Part shown: in pieces, positions 4,673 through 6,702 of the stretch | How positions within the stretch are numbered: the first letter of the stretch is position 1 | Layout: the number at the start of each line of letters is the position of its first letter | Assembly: GCA_025963265.1 (NCBI GenBank) | Contig: JAOPUY010000466.1 | Location: forward strand, 1 to 6,702 | Reading direction: 5' to 3' | DNA from: Frankiales bacterium | GTDB lineage: Bacteria > Actinomycetota > Actinomycetes > Mycobacteriales > Jatrophihabitantaceae | Length of the DNA: 6,702 nucleotides | The notes under the pieces: generated by a model | Databases searched by the model: none | The model's input: the letters and a program-made list of their open reading frames with translations, nothing else | Told to the model about the DNA's origin: nothing | Translations under genes and position numbers: made by a program

Positions 4673-4697
4673 GCGGCCAGTGCAACGTTCTGGCCGC
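4673..4697 (+). terminator. Hairpin after the thioesterase gene, possible terminator
   Basis: GCGGCCAG (4673-4680) and CTGGCCGC (4690-4697) form a perfect 8-bp GC-rich stem with a 9-nt loop, starting 6 nt after the TAG at 4664-4666. No T-run follows, so it is not a classical intrinsic terminator, but actinobacterial terminators often lack one. It could instead lower read-through into the serpin or protect the upstream 3' end. Confidence 0.45.
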
Positions 4698-4716
4698 GGC
4701 AGCGCGTCTAACTGCC

Positions 4717-4728
4717 GAGGAGAGGGGA
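4717..4728 (+). promoter_or_regulatory. Ribosome binding site for the serpin gene
   Basis: The purine run GAGGAGAGGGGA ends 7 nt before the ATG at 4736. It supports this start, which also places the twin-arginine signal and lipobox at normal distances. A TCTAAC at 4707-4712 could be a -10 but has no matching -35. Confidence 0.7.
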
Positions 4729-4735
4729 CGTCTGC

Positions 4736-6073
4736 ATGCTCGACCGAGCGATCCAGGCCGCCGTGACCCGGCGGACCGCCCTGATCGCGGGATTGGCGCT
4801 CGCGGGGCTGCCAGCGTTGGCCTCTTGCGGGTCGGGCCCAGCTAAGGGCGCCGCGACCCGCCCCCTCGCGCCGCCGACGACTCGAGCCACCGTCGCCTTG
4901 GACAGCGTCTCCGACTGGCCCGACGTGGTGGCCGGCATCCGTCACTTCGGCTCGACGCTCTACCGCACCAACGCTGTGGTCACTGAGAACTTCACGATCT
5001 CGCCCTTCTCCATCGCGGTGGCTTTCGGCATGATCCGGGTCGGCAGCCGCGGTTCGACTGGCTCGGCGATCGACGCCGCGTTCGGGTTCCCGCGCGGCAC
5101 GGCGGCCAGCGGAGCGGTGCACCCGGCGCTCAACGCGCTCACCGCTCACCTGGTCACCAACGCGCCGGTCGGGACCGAACCCGCGCCGAGTTCGACCAAC
5201 GGCCTCATGCCGGCGCCGATCGTGGCGATTGCGAACGGGCTGTTCCTCGCCCAGCGCTTCGCGCCGAGCGTGCAGCAGGATTTCTTGCAGATTCTGGCCC
5301 AGCAATACGGGGCGGACCCGGTCGCGCTCGACTTCGCTGATCGGTCGGCCACGGCCACCATCAACGCCTGGGTCGCCCGCCAGACCAAGAACCGCATCCG
5401 AACGCTGTTCGACGCCCTGGACGCCAACACGCTGCTGGTGTTGGCCAATGCCGTGTACCTCAAGGCCGATTGGGAGTTTCAATTCGACCCCGGGGCCACC
5501 GAGCAGGGCCCGTTCCACGGTCCCTCCGGTTTGGTTGACGTTGCGCTGATGAACCAGAGCATCCGGTGCGCCTACACCGCTGGCGCTGGGTGGCAACGGG
5601 TGGTGATTCCCTATGCCGGCGGACAGTTGACGATGCGGATCGTGGTGCCCGCGCAGCCTGCCGCCACCGTGGCCGCCCTGCTGCCGGCGATGACGGCCGC
5701 GTTGCCGCCGATGACGTCGGCCGCGGATGACACCAACGTCGAGCTGACCTTGCCGAAGTGGGACACCGCCTCCGACCTCGACCTGATGTCAGCGTTGCCC
5801 AAGGCCGGGCTCACTGTGCCGTTCAGTGCGCAGGCCGACTTCAGCGGGATCGCTCCCGGCCTGGTGATCAGCCAGGCCGTCCACCGGGCGAACATCACCG
5901 TCGACGAGCTCGGCACCGAGGCGGCGGCGGTCACCGGGGTGTCGATCGCGGCCAGCGCAACGTCGCGCAACGCGGTCGTGCGGGCGGATCGGCCCTTCGC
6001 CTGGGCGATCGTGCACGAGCCGACCGGGACGCCGCTGTTCGCCGGCCACGTGGTCAATCCGGCTAGCGCGTAA
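4736..6073 (+). CDS. Serpin-family lipoprotein (predicted inhibitory serine protease inhibitor)
   Basis: The 445-residue protein starts with TRRTALIAGLALAGLPALASC (11-31), a Tat-like twin-arginine signal ending in the lipobox LASC with C31 as the lipidated residue, then a Pro/Ala/Thr linker to about 55. The rest is a full serpin domain: NFTISPFSIAVAF (85-97, shutter region) followed by GSRGSTGSAI (103-112), IANGLF (165-170), INAWVARQTKNRI (209-221), VLANAVYLKADWEFQF (235-250) and the C-terminal DRPFAWAI (418-425) with FAGHVVNP (435-442). The hinge ELGTEAAAVTG (391-401) keeps the small-residue P15-P9 pattern needed for loop insertion, so an inhibitory suicide mechanism is expected. Counting from the hinge puts P1-P1' near S407-A408, suggesting a target that prefers small residues. 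It is probably anchored on the outer face of the membrane. It follows the thioesterase and is convergent with the K+ channel gene 13 bp away. Confidence 0.9.
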   Translation: MLDRAIQAAVTRRTALIAGLALAGLPALASCGSGPAKGAATRPLAPPTTRATVALDSVSDWPDVVAGIRHFGSTLYRTNAVVTENFTISPFSIAVAFGMIRVGSRGSTGSAIDAAFGFPRGTAASGAVHPALNALTAHLVTNAPVGTEPAPSSTNGLMPAPIVAIANGLFLAQRFAPSVQQDFLQILAQQYGADPVALDFADRSATATINAWVARQTKNRIRTLFDALDANTLLVLANAVYLKADWEFQFDPGATEQGPFHGPSGLVDVALMNQSIRCAYTAGAGWQRVVIPYAGGQLTMRIVVPAQPAATVAALLPAMTAALPPMTSAADDTNVELTLPKWDTASDLDLMSALPKAGLTVPFSAQADFSGIAPGLVISQAVHRANITVDELGTEAAAVTGVSIAASATSRNAVVRADRPFAWAIVHEPTGTPLFAGHVVNPASA

Positions 6074-6086
6074 CCGCCTTGGTCGC

Positions 6087-6702
6087 CTAGCCGATCGCTT
6101 CTGACCGCATGCTCGCCAGCTCGGCCCGCAGCGCCCTGATCTCGTCGCGAAGGCCGGCCAGATCGTCGCGGGTCTCAGTCTGGGCGGCGGTCTCGATCTG
6201 CCGCACCCGATCGATCAACCAGGACGCGATCGAGGCGGTGACCACGCCCAGCAGGGCAATGCCGGCCAGCATCAGCCCGACGGCGACGAAGCGACCCTCG
6301 GTCGTGACCGGGAAATGGTCGCCGTAACCCACGGTCGTCACCGTCGTGGCGGCCCACCAGAGGGCGTCGCCGAAGCCGGCGATGTTGGCGCCGGCCTTGC
6401 CGCGCTCGGCGTCCAGGATGGCCAAGGCCGCGCAGAAGACGATGAGAACCGTGCCGCCGGAGACGTAGACGGCGACCCGGCCGGTGAGGCTGTCCGTGGC
6501 CTGGCGGTTCAGAAATCTCAACAGCATCACGACCCGCAGCAATCGCAGTGGCCGTAGCACCGGAAGGGCGATCATCAGCAGGTCCAACACGTGGCGCAGC
6601 GCGTAGTTCCCGCGGAAACCCCGGGCCAGATAGATCCGTGCCAGGTAGTCGAAGGCGAAGAACGCCCACACTCCGTAATTGACGATCCGGCAGCCGACGC
6701 GG
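6087..6702 (-). CDS. Voltage-gated K+ channel, 5' end beyond the window
   Basis: The frame is open from the right edge and encodes 204 residues. It begins inside S2 (VNYGVWAFFAFDYLARIYLA, 7-26, with D18). S3 follows (HVLDLLMIAL, D40), then an S4-like helix with R50, R53, R56 and R62 (RPLRLLRVVMLLRFLNR, 50-66), S5 (about 76-96), the pore helix and selectivity filter TTVTTVGYGD (119-128), and S6 (about 138-163). TVGYGD is the K+ filter signature. The final 40 residues (about 165-204) are a charged helical, probably coiled-coil tail (TRDDLAGLRDEIRALRAELASM), which usually assembles tetramers. It is therefore a six-helix Kv-type subunit in the inner membrane; S1 and the N-terminus are missing from the window. 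A GTG codon at 6671 is not the start, because the sequence before it continues S2. Confidence 0.92.
   Translation of the reverse strand, partial: RVGCRIVNYGVWAFFAFDYLARIYLARGFRGNYALRHVLDLLMIALPVLRPLRLLRVVMLLRFLNRQATDSLTGRVAVYVSGGTVLIVFCAALAILDAERGKAGANIAGFGDALWWAATTVTTVGYGDHFPVTTEGRFVAVGLMLAGIALLGVVTASIASWLIDRVRQIETAAQTETRDDLAGLRDEIRALRAELASMRSEAIG

Noticed and set aside
4019..5596. A 525-codon minus-strand open frame opposite the thioesterase and serpin.
   Set aside because: Its composition is Arg/Gly/Asp/His-rich as in frame shadows. It covers two well-supported genes and the intergenic hairpin without any recognisable motif.
6087..6671. A short channel starting at the GTG at 6671.
   Set aside because: The frame stays open to the window edge and the preceding residues complete transmembrane segment S2, so the true start is outside.

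Overview
The window is GC-rich, gene-dense DNA of actinomycete type. The evidence is GC-dominated third codon positions, several leaderless start signals of the TANNNT-6 nt-ATG kind, a probable F420-dependent PPOX-fold enzyme of an actinobacterial family, and a Tat-type lipoprotein. I read it as a chromosomal segment of an Actinomycetota member and cannot name the genus. I see no rRNA, tRNA, CRISPR array, insertion sequence, phage gene or attachment site. No gene-free stretch reaches 300 bp; the longest are about 163 bp (851-1013) and 162 bp (1619-1780).

Layout, left to right: (1) the C-terminal end of an antibiotic-biosynthesis-monooxygenase-fold protein (+, 1-177), cut by the window edge; (2) a six-helix DUF998-type membrane protein (-, 35-850), whose 3' end runs antisense through the monooxygenase gene; (3) two small minus-strand genes, a 74-aa Cys/His protein (1394-1618) followed by a GRAM/PH-like protein (1014-1352); (4) a repeat-rich divergent control region (1619-1780); (5) an amidohydrolase_2 metal-dependent hydrolase (+, 1781-3022); (6) a GNAT-like protein (+, 3068-3568), convergent with (7) a probable F420-dependent PPOX-class protein (-, 3565-4011); (8) a PaaI-type hotdog thioesterase (+, 4034-4666), divergent from the PPOX gene; (9) a lipoprotein serpin (+, 4736-6073); (10) a voltage-gated K+ channel (-, 6087 to the right edge), cut at its 5' end.

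These look like independent housekeeping or accessory genes rather than one pathway. Strand changes are frequent, and several genes carry their own start signals. The only plausible operons are the two small genes (1618 to 1014) and, less surely, thioesterase-serpin, which has a hairpin between them. The amidohydrolase, F420-type protein and thioesterase would fit catabolism of aromatic, steroid or CoA-bound substrates, but nothing in the sequence shows that they cooperate.

The points most worth a second look are the repeated TANNNT-N6-ATG start architecture, including two back-to-back overlapping -10 elements at 4018-4027, the 143-bp convergent coding overlap at the left edge, the structured intergenic region before the amidohydrolase, and a predicted surface-anchored inhibitory serpin. 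I did not find a convincing new multi-gene system.
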